Origin: Rhyacophila brunnea
Taxonomy: Eukaryota; Arthropoda; Insecta; Trichoptera; Rhyacophilidae
Reading direction: 5' to 3'
Length of the DNA stretch: 64,000 nt
Assembly (NCBI GenBank): GCA_022495005.1
Contig: JAGYXB010001748.1
Location: 1,139,474 to 1,203,473 of the forward strand
Shown here: in pieces, positions 11,580-23,469 of the stretch
Layout of the letters: every line of letters starts with the position of its first letter
Position numbering within the stretch: the first letter of the stretch is position 1
Notes under the pieces: generated by a model
What the model was told of the DNA's origin: nothing
Databases searched by the model: none
Seen by the model: only the letters and a program-made list of their open reading frames with translations
Made by a program: the position numbers and the translations under genes

Positions 11580-12020
11580 GGTAACATGTAACTTAAGCTT
11601 TACAAATTACACTCCGTTACCATTTCGTTCCATTCCGAAAATGTCCCCAAAAAAGTTGAACGTTAACTATTTTTCATTTGATTATTAAATAACGAAACTT
11701 ATTTATTTTTCCAATAAAATTTAGTAAAAGTGATTATTGTCTTTAAAAAAATAGCAGAACGAACATTGATTGGTTTTTTCAAATACTAAAGGGAAAATGC
11801 TCTGCCATTATAGACATAGGGTAACGGAGGGGAACGAAATGTGCCCAAGAATTAAAATTCAATAATATTTTTTGACTATTTGTAGTTTTATTTTGAAGTG
11901 TATGGTTTTTTAATCTAATAGAGCTCTTTTAAGTGATAAAAAGTGTTTCATTCATGTTTTAAAAGCTAAGTTTCGTAGTCACGGAACGGAAACTTATTAT
12001 GCCCAATTTCATAATAAAAA
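11580..12020. repeat. Second block with CCGTTACCA-like words
   Basis: Includes TCCGTTACCATTTCGTTCCA near 11613, GGGTAACGGAGGGGAACGAA near 11820 and GTCACGGAACGGAAAC near 11978, which are partial inversions of one another and resemble 9750-9950. Possibly the remains of one larger inverted-repeat element. The open frame at 11488-11688 is not supported as coding. Confidence 0.25.
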
Positions 12021-12099
12021 TGATATAAATATTGTATTAATCAATATTTTGCTGAAAAATTGCTATCACCAATTCAGCAATAGAACAAGGAATCTGCTA

Positions 12100-12392
12100 G
12101 CTATATAAAAATGGTTAATTTGAGTGAAAAAATAATATTACCCAAATTTCAAACATGTACAAACTTTGGCGAAAATGCCCACATACAACTGTCCATGTGA
12201 GAAGCATGGATTTTCCAAATTTGGTATAGGAACGCATACGAATAGAAGACGAAGATGGTTGTACTAATTCAGAAACCTTCGCGGGTGTGCACAACAACTG
12301 ACAAAAGTTTCATCGCAATCGGATGAATGGTATAGGAACGCATACGGGGCAGACAAACAAACATTCATTTTTTTATATATATAGATAGGATA
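12100..12392 (+). repeat. Dispersed repeat with GCAATCGGATGAATGG unit
   Basis: Contains AAAGTTTCATCGCAATCGG followed by ATGAATGGTATAGGAACGC and a tail GGGGCAGACAAACAAACATTC then TTTTTTATATATATAG. The same units occur in tandem at 57600-58012 (reverse) and 59820-60290 (forward). The upstream part also carries the CTTTGGCGAAAATGCCCACA word of the 9190-9430 repeat. Non-coding. Confidence 0.6.
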
Positions 12393-12639
12393 AAATTTAA
12401 ATACAAAATAACAAGCTGTCGGCCGCAATGTTTCGTTAAAAATAGATAGATCGTAAGTGACTTCTTAGTCACTTACTCAGGGTTAGTTTTTCCCCAGTTC
12501 CGTCAAAATTAAGACAGTTCACAGACGTCGATTATAATTATTGTCAGTGATGATAGTTGCAGATAGGTATTTGATGGTAGAATCTCACGGAAGATCTTTG
12601 GCCACACCTGCGAGGATGACATCGAGCGATGTCGCTAAA

Positions 12640-12785
12640 ATCACGAGCTCTATAAGATCTTTGGAAAGCCTGACGTCACCATATCTATCAAACCCCAACG
12701 GCTTCGATGGACGGGCCACGTGACTAGCAAAGACGAAGCGCATCAAGTTTAATGGATCATAAGGGAAACTGAGAGCGGGAAGACC
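12640..12785 (+). pseudogene. RTE-like LINE 3' coding fragment
   Basis: Translates with little interruption as ELYKIFGKPDVTISIKPQRL then RWTGHVTSKDEA, the conserved C-terminal region of RTE-type non-LTR retrotransposon polyproteins (RLRW-GHV-RM-DE). Only this short piece is recognisable; both ends are eroded. Confidence 0.65.
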
Positions 12786-12799
12786 ACGATTCCGCTAGC

Positions 12800-14590
12800 T
12801 TTATGAGTTTATGACCTACAGAAAAGCTTGCGTGTGCTATTAGTAATCAATTGAAGAAAGAAAGCAGAACACCGATCAAAGTGCAGCGTCAGAATAGATA
12901 AAGTGAAAATCAATAATCCGATAGTATACTTTAAGGCTTAAGCTAAAGACGTTTTTAAAATGTTATTAACCGAACGGGGATTAACCCAGCCTATTAAAAA
13001 GAGGGTATCATTACATTACAAAACCTTTTCTGGTTCGATTTGAAGGACGCATCGATCGAGCCATTGAAATAACGAACAAGGTATAGTATATAATATACCT
13101 TGTTAGTAAATAAGGACGATACATATTTATAAGAGATGTAGGTAATGAAAGCAACGAATTATGGTAAAATATCTCGTAAACCCATTGACCCCGGAAGACA
13201 GTAGGTACATACATATCGTATTTTTTACAATGTATGACAACACGTGTCTATCAAAAGGGAAAAAAGCACACCGCGCGATCAATACCGGAAGTTCATGCAC
13301 CCGCGTAACTGTGTCATTTAATTGAATGAAAATGAGACCGACCACCAAATTGATTTTTCTGAAAAAGAAAATCGGAAAGTAAGTAGATACATAATAAGAT
13401 ACTGAACACGATTAAAAAATTAACCCCATTCTCTAATTGACGACTGGAAACATGTTTAAAAATAATTGAGTAACTGAGGATTGAAGGAATAGAAGTGCTA
13501 CGCAGACCAAGTTAAATAAATCGACTTCAATATTAAATCTGTGCGCGAGAAGTAAACAACGGTATTCACCAAATTTGGTGAAAGTGAGTTATTACCATGT
13601 TAAGATTTCATTTTTCCTCCTATATAAGACAATAAACAGCAGTAACTCGTGATGTAGGTATTTAATAAAAAGGGGAAAAAAAGTTTTTGGAGGTAAACTT
13701 AAAAAACCCGTTTACGATATTTATAAAACTTAAAGCCAAAAAAAAATATAAAGGACACAAAAAAGAATGTAGGTAACCATAAATCGTATCGCTAAAAAAT
13801 ATCTGATGCACGAAAAATTAGTAATTCGTCTCAATATGGAATTACCGTAGTTTACCTCTCCCCTACAGAAATATGTAATTATAAATTATATATTATAATA
13901 GTTTTAACATTCCTTTATGATTCTAAGTAAAATATGTATTTCTGTATGTTTATTAGTATTTCAATGTTTGAACTTTAAAGGGTATTGGCAGACCAAAACA
14001 TTCAAATGAGATAATTGCTATCGAAGTAATAACATTGTACCTATACAGTATACACAGATCGGAGTGTGATCTAATGTTAAGAAAAAAATGATGCGGTATA
14101 GGTATGTACCTTTTCATACAAATCAGTTACATAACTGCATCTTTTTTATATGTGGTGAGAACTACTCATAACTCATGTCATTTATAATCATTTACTCCTC
14201 ACTCCTCAGCACCTAAATTTTCTTATTAGTTTACTTATATGTTGTGTTTATTGCGCTGTTGTAATACTGCTAAGACAATAATAAACAATGTAAAAACGTA
14301 AGTACCTAAGTACGTATTTTCATTTTAGATTAGAGATCTGGCCGATATTCAGTAATCGTAAACAACTGATACGAAATCGTAGAATCAATATTTCGGACAA
14401 ATGCGCCATGCCTTACATTTGAAAATCAAACTGCGGATAGCTAAGTTATATTACAGCTAGCTATTTACTTATTTAGAATGATTAAAAAACGTAACTCTCA
14501 ATTTATTTAGTAACCTTTCGATTTCTGTAGATTGATTGGAATTATCAATGCAAGTTTTATTAAAAGATTCTGTTTTACTCGTCTGGTGAA
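12800..14590. other. AT-rich intron, nothing recognised
   Basis: No supported gene or transposon. Short open frames near 13011-13348 have no domain and overlap one another on one strand. Confidence 0.35.
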
Positions 14591-15260
14591 GATGCTGCCT
14601 CTCTTCAAGTCATTAACCTAACAATAGCTACCGATCACTATCAAAATTGACATGACGGTCGAGTACGTTGTAACGAAAATCATAACGGTGGATTGACTTC
14701 TGGTCAAATTATGAAACGGAACTCTGAACAAGCCGCTTGCTCTGCGAATTGACAGAGGAGATTTATGCCGCGAACACCGTGAAAAATTGTGTGCAAAGAA
14801 AGAAAAGGCGAGGTGATCGGGCTCACGGCAATGGGAGGGGAGTTATAGGCCACTAGGTGATCTCAGCGTGAGTCACACCAGACTAGTCACTAGATGTGTG
14901 TCTCACTCGATCGAGAGAAACCGCTTCGCAGACGGTGACGCTCCGTCTTTTATCTCTCTGTATGGACAGGCTGTGCCGCAAGGTCGCATTGGCGGGCGGT
15001 CGTTACGAAACGCGCGGCATGCGCTATTACTGTATGCACTCCTTCCTACAATGCATCCGAAACTGGATGATACCGATGACCAAGATAATGCACTGTCAGA
15101 TGAAAAGCTAGACCAACGAACGTTAAATGAAAACACACGGCATTATTTCTTTATTTACTCCATTTATCTGGTGGACCATTCCACAATCTTGGATGAATAC
15201 TATGTATTACTAACCTACATCACTAGCGGATCAATGGTCAAGGGCGGGGGAAAATGAATT
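14590..15260. other. GC-richer intronic block with a 129-codon open frame
   Basis: The block around 14750-15110 is clearly GC-richer than its flanks. A plus-strand frame 14868-15257 is open for 129 codons and a second frame overlaps it at 14896-15111, but neither peptide has a recognised domain and no splice or promoter context favours coding. It could be a decayed element or an intronic regulatory region. Confidence 0.25.
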
Positions 15261-16009
15261 TCAAAATATATTTTACAAAAAATAGATACCTAAGTAATAC
15301 AATAAAATAGCCAATTTTTAATTATATGTCAGGTAGTTTATAAATCTCAATAGATAAGACATAATAATTATTTCCCCCGGTTAAAAAAGGATGATACGAA
15401 TCACTAAAATTCCTTAGGTATTGTTTTATCAATCTAAAATAATATTTTAATTTGGATCAAAATAGCGAAGATGTAAAAGAAAGCCGCTGTAAACGAAAAC
15501 ATCTCTTTGGACATTCATATAAGATAAGTATCATAAACATTATTGATTATATCGCCAACGTTCTCGAAATACTGCTACACCTTCAAATGTGTTTTATTTT
15601 TATATGACGTAAGAAACTATTTGCATTCTTTCATGTAAAAACCAACCACGTACATCCACTTAACATTATTATTACATAAGTGCTACGGCGTAGACGTCTA
15701 CGCCATTTGATTTGCATAACCATAGAGACTACATATTATACTAAACATGTTCTTGTATCATTAGTAGAAAAAACGTATATTCTACATGAAATTAGTGAAT
15801 ATTGGAGGTCCTAATTCAAAAAATATTTTTTATATGATAGTTGCTTAATAAATTATATCGAAAATTGGTTAGATATCATAGGATTTTAAAAGTAACCTAG
15901 CAGGTAGATATTGTATGGATTTAATACATAATATAATTCATACTATTAAATACGGTGTGTATTGGTAAATGCTGCTTACAATAAATAAAATTACATCAAG
16001 TCGTTGCAG
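15261..16009. other. AT-rich intron, nothing recognised
   Basis: No exon, repeat family or RNA gene was recognised. Confidence 0.35.
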
Positions 16010-16056
16010 GCAGGAGTATGGCGGCGCGGGCGTGGGCGGTACCGGCCCCCTTCACA
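16010..16056 (+). other. Short GC-rich segment with exon-like borders
   Basis: A 47-bp GC-rich stretch lies between GTTGCAG (ending 16009) and CAG-GTGAAC (donor-like GT at 16057), on the strand opposite to kinesin. It could be a small non-coding exon of an unseen plus-strand transcript or a chance pair of splice-like words. Not called as a gene. Confidence 0.15.
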
Positions 16057-16059
16057 GGT

Positions 16060-16985
16060 GAACCGATCCACTCACGAGAAACTTTGTTCGAGTACCCGTT
16101 CAAAGATTTTTGCCTCAACCATAACCAGCCCACAGCTGTCAGGCCCAATTTCAGTTAGAATTTAGATCTTAATTCCATTGATGTAAAATACTTAATTCAC
16201 TTCATTTTTGCGTGTCAAGTGCAAAATATAAAATAAATAGCATGAGAACGTTGGACAATGATTGACTTTACAGTTTACTTACACAATGCATCGGCTAATT
16301 TTCTCACGAGAAAATACGGTCATTTATTGCGGGACAACTCATTTTTTTATAAATTAATCTATAACGAAATCGCAAAGAATGCCGCGAATTTTGAAAAGTA
16401 AAATCTAGGTTAACATTTTAAAACAATATTTTTAGTAATCTCAACTGATATTGAACAGCCTCGTAAATGCAATCACGGCGGGTTAAATCATTCTGACAAA
16501 GAAAAGCTGCTAGGATTTAGCAGTGTTGGGTGGATAGATGCTTTGTAGTTGGCTGGAGACGGAGAACTTGGAATCAACAATATAAGCATCCTTATATTAT
16601 GTATTGTCAATTATTATGAATATATTTTCTGGAATTATTTCAAACTGTTCATACAAATAAAATGAAAGTAGAAGAAAAAGAATTGAAAATTCAAGCCATA
16701 TTATCTAGAGATTCGTGAGAATTTTTACGACCAATAATAATGAACATACCTCAGATAACTCATATATTCGTTGAATAAAACAAATGGTTTATTAGGACAA
16801 TAATATGACGCTATGTTGTAGATGTAGATTGTATACCTGGTTAACCTACTGACTATGAGTATATTAGGATTCTATAGAATTGATGAACTCCCTCCCGGTG
16901 TTGCTTACATCAGTTTACCTACAGCCAGACGGGGTAAGGCAAGTTAGAAAACAATGTATTTTGCATGCAGAAATAATTTTCTCTC
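16060..16985. other. AT-rich intron, nothing recognised
   Basis: AT-rich sequence leading to the TTAA target of the large palindromic element. No gene support. Confidence 0.35.
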
Positions 16986-16990
16986 CTTAA

Positions 16991-18316
16991 CGGCCCACGT
17001 GCTCGTCGTAGGTCAAAATTGAGTTTTTATTGTATTTTCAAACCATGATCCTGGACACTCCTTAAACGTTGTAGATAATCTATTTATATAATTTTGAAGC
17101 CTTATTATCCTTTATAGTTATTTTAAACATTTGATGACTGCATAAAGTATTTTTGTTACATACATAGTATTCTTTTAAACCTCTCCGTTTTAGAATATAG
17201 TCATATTTCACATAACTGTGCAGTGGTAAAGTTTTTTTTATTAATTTTTAAACGCATTTATAAAACTATATTATGATTTTTAAATATTCACGATAAAAAA
17301 TTGTATCTCATCCCAAATTTGACAGAATTAGTATTTTCATTGTCAAGATTAACATTTGAAGATATTCTAAAGATACTTATTATAAGCTATGTCTTGAACA
17401 TTCAAGTGTGATAAACGTCTTACAATAATGATTGCTTTATAATAATTATTGACCTAAGAATAAGGTAGTGTTTTTTTGAAATACGCCATTTCTTTTGTCA
17501 TTCCCCAGTGGTTAAGCTAACATACGGCCGTAGCCATAAATTGACAAACTATAATTGAAGTAGGGAGTAAAATGATATTGACGCGCGTGTTTGAACATGT
17601 ACCGTTTAAAAAAAAATTAAAAAAAAATTCGGTTAGGTACATGTTCAAACACGCGCGTTAACATAATTTTACTCCCTATTTTAATTATAGTTTGTCAATT
17701 TATGGCTACGGCCGTATGTTGTAGCTTAACTACTAGGGAATGACAAAATAAATGGCGTATTTCAAAAAAACACTACCTTATTCTTAGGTCAATAATTATT
17801 ATAAAGCAATCATTATTCATAAGATGTTTATCACACTTGAATGGTTAAAGACATAGCTTATAATAAGTATCTTTAGAATCATCTTCAAATGTGTTAATCT
17901 TGCCGATTTTTTGAATAATAAAATGCCTAATTCTTGTCAAATTTGGGATCACAGAAGTTATCAATATAATTTTGTATCGTGAATATTTTACAAAAATTAT
18001 CTCGTAATAAATTATACTAATGGTTTCATAAATGCGTTTAAAAATTAATAAACGTAAAAATTTTTAACACCACTGCACAGTTATGTACCGAAATATGACT
18101 ATATTCTAAAACATTAGAGCGAGAGGTTTAAAAGAATACTATTTTATGTAACAAAAATACTTTATGCAGTCATCAAATGTTTAAAATAACTATAAAGGAT
18201 AATAAGGCTTCAAAATTATATTAATAGATTATCTACAACGTTTAAGAAGAGTCCAGGATCATGGTTTGAAAATACAATAAAAACTCAATTTTGACCTTCG
18301 ACGAGCATGTCCCCCC
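16991..18316. mobile_element. 1.3-kb palindromic TTAA element, copy 1
   Basis: TTAA at 16987-16990 and 18317-18320 flank a near-complete palindrome. The left arm (from CGGCCCACGTGCTCGTCG) is repeated as its reverse complement in the right arm (ending CGACGAGCATGTCCCCCC). The centre is near 17605-17635, an A-rich spacer between GTTTGAACATGTACCG and GGTACATGTTCAAAC. Arms run about 600 bp with scattered mismatches and small indels. No open frame. TTAA duplication suggests mobilisation by a piggyBac-type transposase. Copies: 36398-37791, partial 22733-23267, and the left end of another at 63931. Confidence 0.85.
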
Positions 18317-18320
18317 TTAA

Positions 18321-19470
18321 CCCAGCATAAATGAATGGTCGTTAACCATTCGCCAAACCCATCGAATCCATAATCTGGATCATACACATAATAAAAAAAA
18401 CATCGAATAAATTTTCCAGACGCTGTATTCAAATGCATTACATATGGCTACAGAATCAGGAACGCTTCCGCTGTGTCCGCGGATGTAAGACAATATAAAT
18501 ATATATATATAAAGAAATAGATTTAAGAATTTTTGTTGACAAAAAAATCTTCCAAAGAACAAGTCGATACGTAACTCTTCGTGATATAAATATATCCATT
18601 GTTTTTGAAGAGATTCAATGTTTACAATAAATAAATCCTTTTTTAATTCCAAAAATATATTTAGTATAGCCTCAAAAGCCTGCCAAGAACAAAACCAGCC
18701 AAAAATCACCGGTTTATGCAATTTTCCACAAAACTCTCGGCGGCGTTCATGCTTTCTCCAGGTCGACTAAACATCGCCACGTAAGTAAGTAAATAAGTGT
18801 GTACCAACAAGTACACATAAAACATTCGTTTTTAGAAAATAAACTGTAGTGTTATCATGAAAATTTAAAACCTATTCGTGAACCGTGGTATCAAAAACGG
18901 TAGATTTAACACCATAAGTCAGTCAGGTGCGTTGTAAGCAAACTAGAACTATCGAAAATGAAAAATACTTGATCTGGAAAGGAAAACGTTAACTTGGTAA
19001 ACACTGCTCCCACTGTAAAATTGTGTTGTAGGTAAAATTTGCTTAGACACAAAATCCTATCATGATGTAATAAATAGTAGTGCATGCATATTATATTCAT
19101 AGAATGTGAATAGATGCTTACTAATTTAATATGGGCGGATGTTAGTATTTAAGCGCAATAATGTACTCAATAACGATTTTATTAATAGGTCTCGAGCTTG
19201 AGTCACTAAAGAACAAAAAACACTACGTATGTTGACACAATAATTCAGCGGCTATATTATGTAAATATTTCTATCACTGATGTTTCCTGTAAATGCCGAG
19301 AATACTAAACCACAAACTACAGTATAGAATCTCTATCCTGTAGTTTGTACTATAGAGAAATATCAACCTAACTATATAATATTGATATAATCAGTAGGTA
19401 CGATAATCGTAAGGAAATAATGACTTGCAATAAATATGTAATACATGAAACTAGTAATAATGGGATGGAT
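18321..19470. other. AT-rich intron
   Basis: No supported gene. A short perfect-looking hairpin lies near 19314-19352 (ACAAACTACAG and CTGTAGTTTGT). The minus-strand open frame 18380-18721 has no domain and is AT-biased, so it is left out as coding. Confidence 0.35.
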
Positions 19471-19474
19471 GTAC

Positions 19475-20370
19475 AGGGTGGCGCATATGTCTTCAACTCA
19501 TCAGCATCATTGATCACCTTATAGATACGAAATTTCCTTTTTACACATCATCTTAATTCAAGTGTGGACAATGATTGTGTAGCAGAGTAGTGCGAAATTC
19601 ATCATGGTCACCAACACCACAAGAATGTGGGGAAACTGTCAAAATTGTCATATAAACAAATTCACTTGTATTGCTAATGCAGCGAGAAAAAATCATGAGT
19701 GGCGAAGCCCACTTGTTTGTTAGTGGAAATTCCAACAACCAAAAAATCCGATTAATGAGGACTGAAAATCTGAGAAGAAATCATGAGATACAGTTACATC
19801 CTAATAAAGTCAATGTATGGTAAGACATGGAAAAACGAAATTGATGGGAACTGGCTTACTTCACCAGGCGTGGTACAACATGCATGTCGAGTGTGGATAA
19901 TTAATGTTATAAACTAAAGCGAGTGTTAAAGAATATTATGTTATTTTCAATAGTTACGTCTGTCTAAAATGCATCAAAGTTTGTCACGGAAACATATCGC
20001 GCGTTTAATGTTTGGGGACGGTCGTCTACCATACCCAGCAGGGTAAGCCAGTTCCCATTCATTTTGTGTTCCCTGGGTGTGACATTTGCACAAAAACTGT
20101 CAGTGCTCCACATTTGCTTGATCACGGAAACAGCTCCGTGACAATGTGACAGCGTGACATACGAATGATTTAAAACTTGTTGGTGCCTCAAATGGAAGAA
20201 CTTGGAATGGACAATATGTGGTTGCAACTGGACGGTGCCACATCGCACCGCACGAAACAATTTTTTTTTAAATTTATTTCCAAATTTAATTATTTATCAA
20301 ATGAAATGGTGACATTTTGTGCCACTCAACGAGATTTAATCGCACTTATTGTTATTCACCACACATAAAA
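19475..20370 (+). pseudogene. Decayed Tc1/mariner-related transposase
   Basis: Starts near ACAGGGTGGCGCATATGTC, the kind of end seen in a widespread arthropod Tc1/mariner-like group. On the plus strand NHEIQLHPNKVNVW (near 19779-19820) and LVPQMEELGMDNMWLQLDGA plus TSHRTK (20180-20256) match the second half of the DDE domain (MW-Q-DGATCH-A pattern). The rest is frameshifted and full of stops; a piece near 20320-20345 resembles the CDLTPLD motif region. Termini and target duplication were not established. Confidence 0.6.
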
Positions 20371-21064
20371 TACATTTTATAAGGTATCGTCTGATTCTTG
20401 GAGCTGAATTTCTTGAGAAGACTGTTTTCCATCCACGACGGAATACACAAAAAAACATGGATATTTGTATCAGAACATTAAAACAAATGTTCACGTAAAA
20501 ATATTTGTAAACACTTAATATACAATCTCGGAACAGTTGTTATCCAATGGTCCTTATTCACGCACAGATGTACCTTGGTCTGGACTTGACATCACACCGC
20601 CGACAAAATATTTTCTTCATGTTATTCATACGAGAAAATGCCACGCATAAGTAGTATATTTTGTCTGTTCATTGTCTTAGTTTATATTACTTTTTCCGAG
20701 GGTTGCCGATTTTATAATGTTGTCAACTAGTGTGTGTACAACACGAGTGTTATAATTATTAGTAATATTTAATATCTACATAATTAACGGATATTTAATT
20801 TTCTGCCACGATTACTGAACATTCGTAAAAAATGGTACTATTTTACAACTGAATATTGACCATCCAAGAAGGCCTCTGACTTCCTCATATTTTCATGTCG
20901 TTTCTCACAATGTACCAGAAGTAATTTAGTTTTCTGCATTTAGCTTACAACACCTCCGGCTGCTTTCTCATGCGATTCATAACTTCCTGGTTGGCGACCT
21001 ATCTTTACATTCTGCGATATGTCCACATTTCATAATATGCATTCTCCTGTTTACCGAGATACCG
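20371..21064. other. AT-rich intron, nothing recognised
   Basis: May include the eroded 3' end of the preceding transposon; no other feature was seen. Confidence 0.3.
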
Positions 21065-21067
21065 TTA

Positions 21068-21248
21068 GTGCTCGTCCGTAGTCATTTGGCGGGCGCGGCG
21101 CGGCGGCGTCTTGCGAAACTCAAACGTATAACCGTGTGTATTATGCCCCAAAAAACACACTGTCTACGAACATTTTACACACGGTTATACGTTTGAGTTT
21201 CGCAAGACGCCGCCGCGCCGCCCCCGCGCGACCACTACGTTCTTGCAC
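21068..21248. mobile_element. GC-rich-armed palindromic MITE with TTA duplication
   Basis: TTA at 21065-21067 and 21249-21251 flank a 181-bp palindrome beginning GTGC and ending GCAC. The arms contain GGCGGCGTCTTGCGAAACTC and AAACGTATAACCGTGTGTA in both orientations around an A-rich loop near 21150-21170. The 3-bp TTA duplication fits PIF/Harbinger-type elements. A related element with the same CAAACGTATAACCGTGTGT core is at 23268-23440. Confidence 0.75.
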
Positions 21249-21334
21249 TTAACGTTAAGATTGGCCGTATTTATGGCTACCAAATACTGTAATTATCCTA
21301 GATTCCAGAGTTTAATCGAGAGCGTTGGAACAAG

Positions 21335-21770
21335 CCCTATTTTGAGTTGCTCTGTTCCAGCTACACTCCGGGACAGAATACTTGCTCCAGCTCCGCTCCG
21401 GTGTATAGGTGTTATATGTATACAAATGATATTTTTTTTAAATAAGTAGTTTTGAAATAAGGTTTATTATTCGTACTCATTATTAATTCTATTAAACAAA
21501 ACCGACAGCAAATCGTCTTGCATTATCTGCCTCTTCTGTCAAAAAAGTGAGGTTATTTATCACTCGGCAGTGTTGCCATATTTCAAATAATTCCAGTGTT
21601 GCAAAGTGTCAAATATAATATTTTCATTGGATTATACTGATTATAGGACGAAAATGTAATAACATAAAAAACATCCAGAGCAGTACAAATTTTCTGTGCT
21701 CCGGAGCTCCGCACCTGCTCCGGGTAAATCCCCATTGCTCCACAGCTCCGTGATCCTGCTCAGTCAAATA
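21335..21770. repeat. GCTCC-rich inverted repeat, possible MITE
   Basis: The left side (21350-21405) holds TGCTCTGTTCCAGC, ACACTCCGG and TTGCTCCAGCTCCGCTCCGG; the right side (21692-21760) holds TGCTCCGGAGCTCCGCACC, TGCTCCGGG and TTGCTCCACAGCTCCG. Repeated GCTCC words flank an AT-rich middle. The ends and any target duplication are not clear. Confidence 0.4.
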
Positions 21771-22732
21771 TCAGTCAATACTACTCTAATCAAATCAAAA
21801 CGTGATCATTAATCCCATACTGTGTTACAAACTTTCAAATTGTCATTGACTCAATCATGTTATTATGGGCTCCGATGAAGATAACAGATAGGTACCTAAC
21901 TAATAAAATGAAAATGAATAGCCGCTTTGACGGGTCCTCGATTTGGCAAACGACCAAGTCAGTTACTCGATCGACATTAGGAGCAGCCCGCCCGCGGAAC
22001 GAGAAAGGCCGACCGATCACAATGAACTTGGGGGCGCCGACCGTCCAGAGTATTTCGGCGTCTCAGTGTAATTTTATTGTTCGCGACACTTCCCACCTCC
22101 CCATTCTCCCATGACGTGGCATCGCGAACTGTATAATATCCGTATGTACGAGGATAATAAATTAATAAATAACATTAAGTACTAATTTAATAAGATACCT
22201 AATACAGATTTGTACAGTAAAAACGAAAGAATGATTCGGTTTGTCAATGGTGAGTGTGCCGATGTGGTATAGGAAGACCCAAAACGTTACTGGAGATTGA
22301 AAGTTTTTTGCGTATTAATTAATTATTATTAATTATTCTATTTTCTTTTATATCTTACTCTATATTCGTATCCACATTTTATTTTTGCTGATTGTTATTA
22401 AAATTTGTAATAATTCTACACGCGACTAAAGCGACTTTCGATTATCGCCGAGATCTTGTTGTTGACAGTAGTTTAATAATGTATTCATATTGAGAGTAAC
22501 TTTGACGATTTTCTACGTGTAATATAATTATGGTCTGTGTCATTCGTAGACACTCGTGTACTGGCAGAAAATAGCCGAACACAACCGAAGATCAAAATGT
22601 TCAATGTTATGTTGTCGGATTATAAAAAACAAAATATAACTAAAATAATTATTGATTACTTATTATTAAAGAATATAATATCAGTTATTCAAGAAAAAAT
22701 GCGAAAAAAAATAATTTTCCCGCTAAAGGGTT

Positions 22733-23267
22733 AAACGTTTAAGATAATCTATTTATATAATTTTGAAGCCTTATTATCATTTATATTTATTTTAAACATT
22801 TGATGACTGCATAAAGTATTTTTATTACATAAAATAGTATTCTTTTAAATCTCTCGATCTAATGTTTTAGGACAATGCTCCGCAACCGTGTGCATTTACA
22901 AAAACATTAGTAAAATTAATGTTAACATTATATAGTGAAATTTTCACGAAAAAAAATTATATTTTAGAATCTCTGTGATCCCAAATTAATTGATACAAAA
23001 AGAATTAAGCATTTTAGTATTTAAAAAATGGGCACGATTAACACATTTGAAGATAATTCTAACGATACTGATTATAAGCTATGTCGTTGACCATTCAAAT
23101 GTGATAAACATCCTACGAATAATGATTGTTTTATAATAATAAATTGACCTAAGAATAAGGTAGTATTTTTTTGGAATACGCCATTTCTATTGGCATTTCC
23201 CAGTGGTTAAGCTACAACATACGGCCGTAGCCATAAATTGACAAACGATAAGTGAAATAGGGAGTAA
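22733..23267 (+). mobile_element. Palindromic TTAA element, copy 3 (left arm only)
   Basis: Sequence from AGATAATCTATTTATATAAT to GACAAACGATAAGTGAAATA then GGGAGTAA follows the left arm of the 16991 and 36398 copies, with more divergence (for example near 22870-22990). The arm stops at GGGAGTAA where a second MITE begins, and resumes for a few bases at 23447 (TGTTAACGCGCGTGTTA). The right arm is absent. This is an old, truncated copy. Confidence 0.75.
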
Positions 23268-23440
23268 GCGCTCGTCCAACGTACGCGCGTTCGGCGGAGC
23301 GTTGAGCAGCGCGCGCAACTCAAACGTATAACCGTGTGTGAAAATGTTTGTTGATAATGTCTTTTTTTGGTTCTACGTTTGAGTTGCGCGCTCCGCTCAA
23401 CGCTCCGCCGAACGCGCCTATGCTGGACGGGGCCTCAGAT
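23268..23440. mobile_element. GC-rich-armed palindromic MITE, copy 2
   Basis: Inserted in the preceding palindromic element. Arms share CGCGTTCGGCGGAGCGTTGA and CGCGCAACTCAAACGTA in inverted orientation around a short loop near 23340-23370; the core CAAACGTATAACCGTGTGT is the same as in 21068-21248. The right end reads GGACGGGGCCT. The 3-bp duplication seen in the other copy is not clean here. Confidence 0.65.
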
Positions 23441-23469
23441 CATGTTAACGCGCGTGTTAGCAATCTTAA

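Noticed and set aside
19838..20070. Inverted GGGAACTGGCTTAC pair as element termini
   Set aside because: The matching stretch is only about 15-20 bp and sits inside the decayed Tc1/mariner-like coding region; not convincing as ends.
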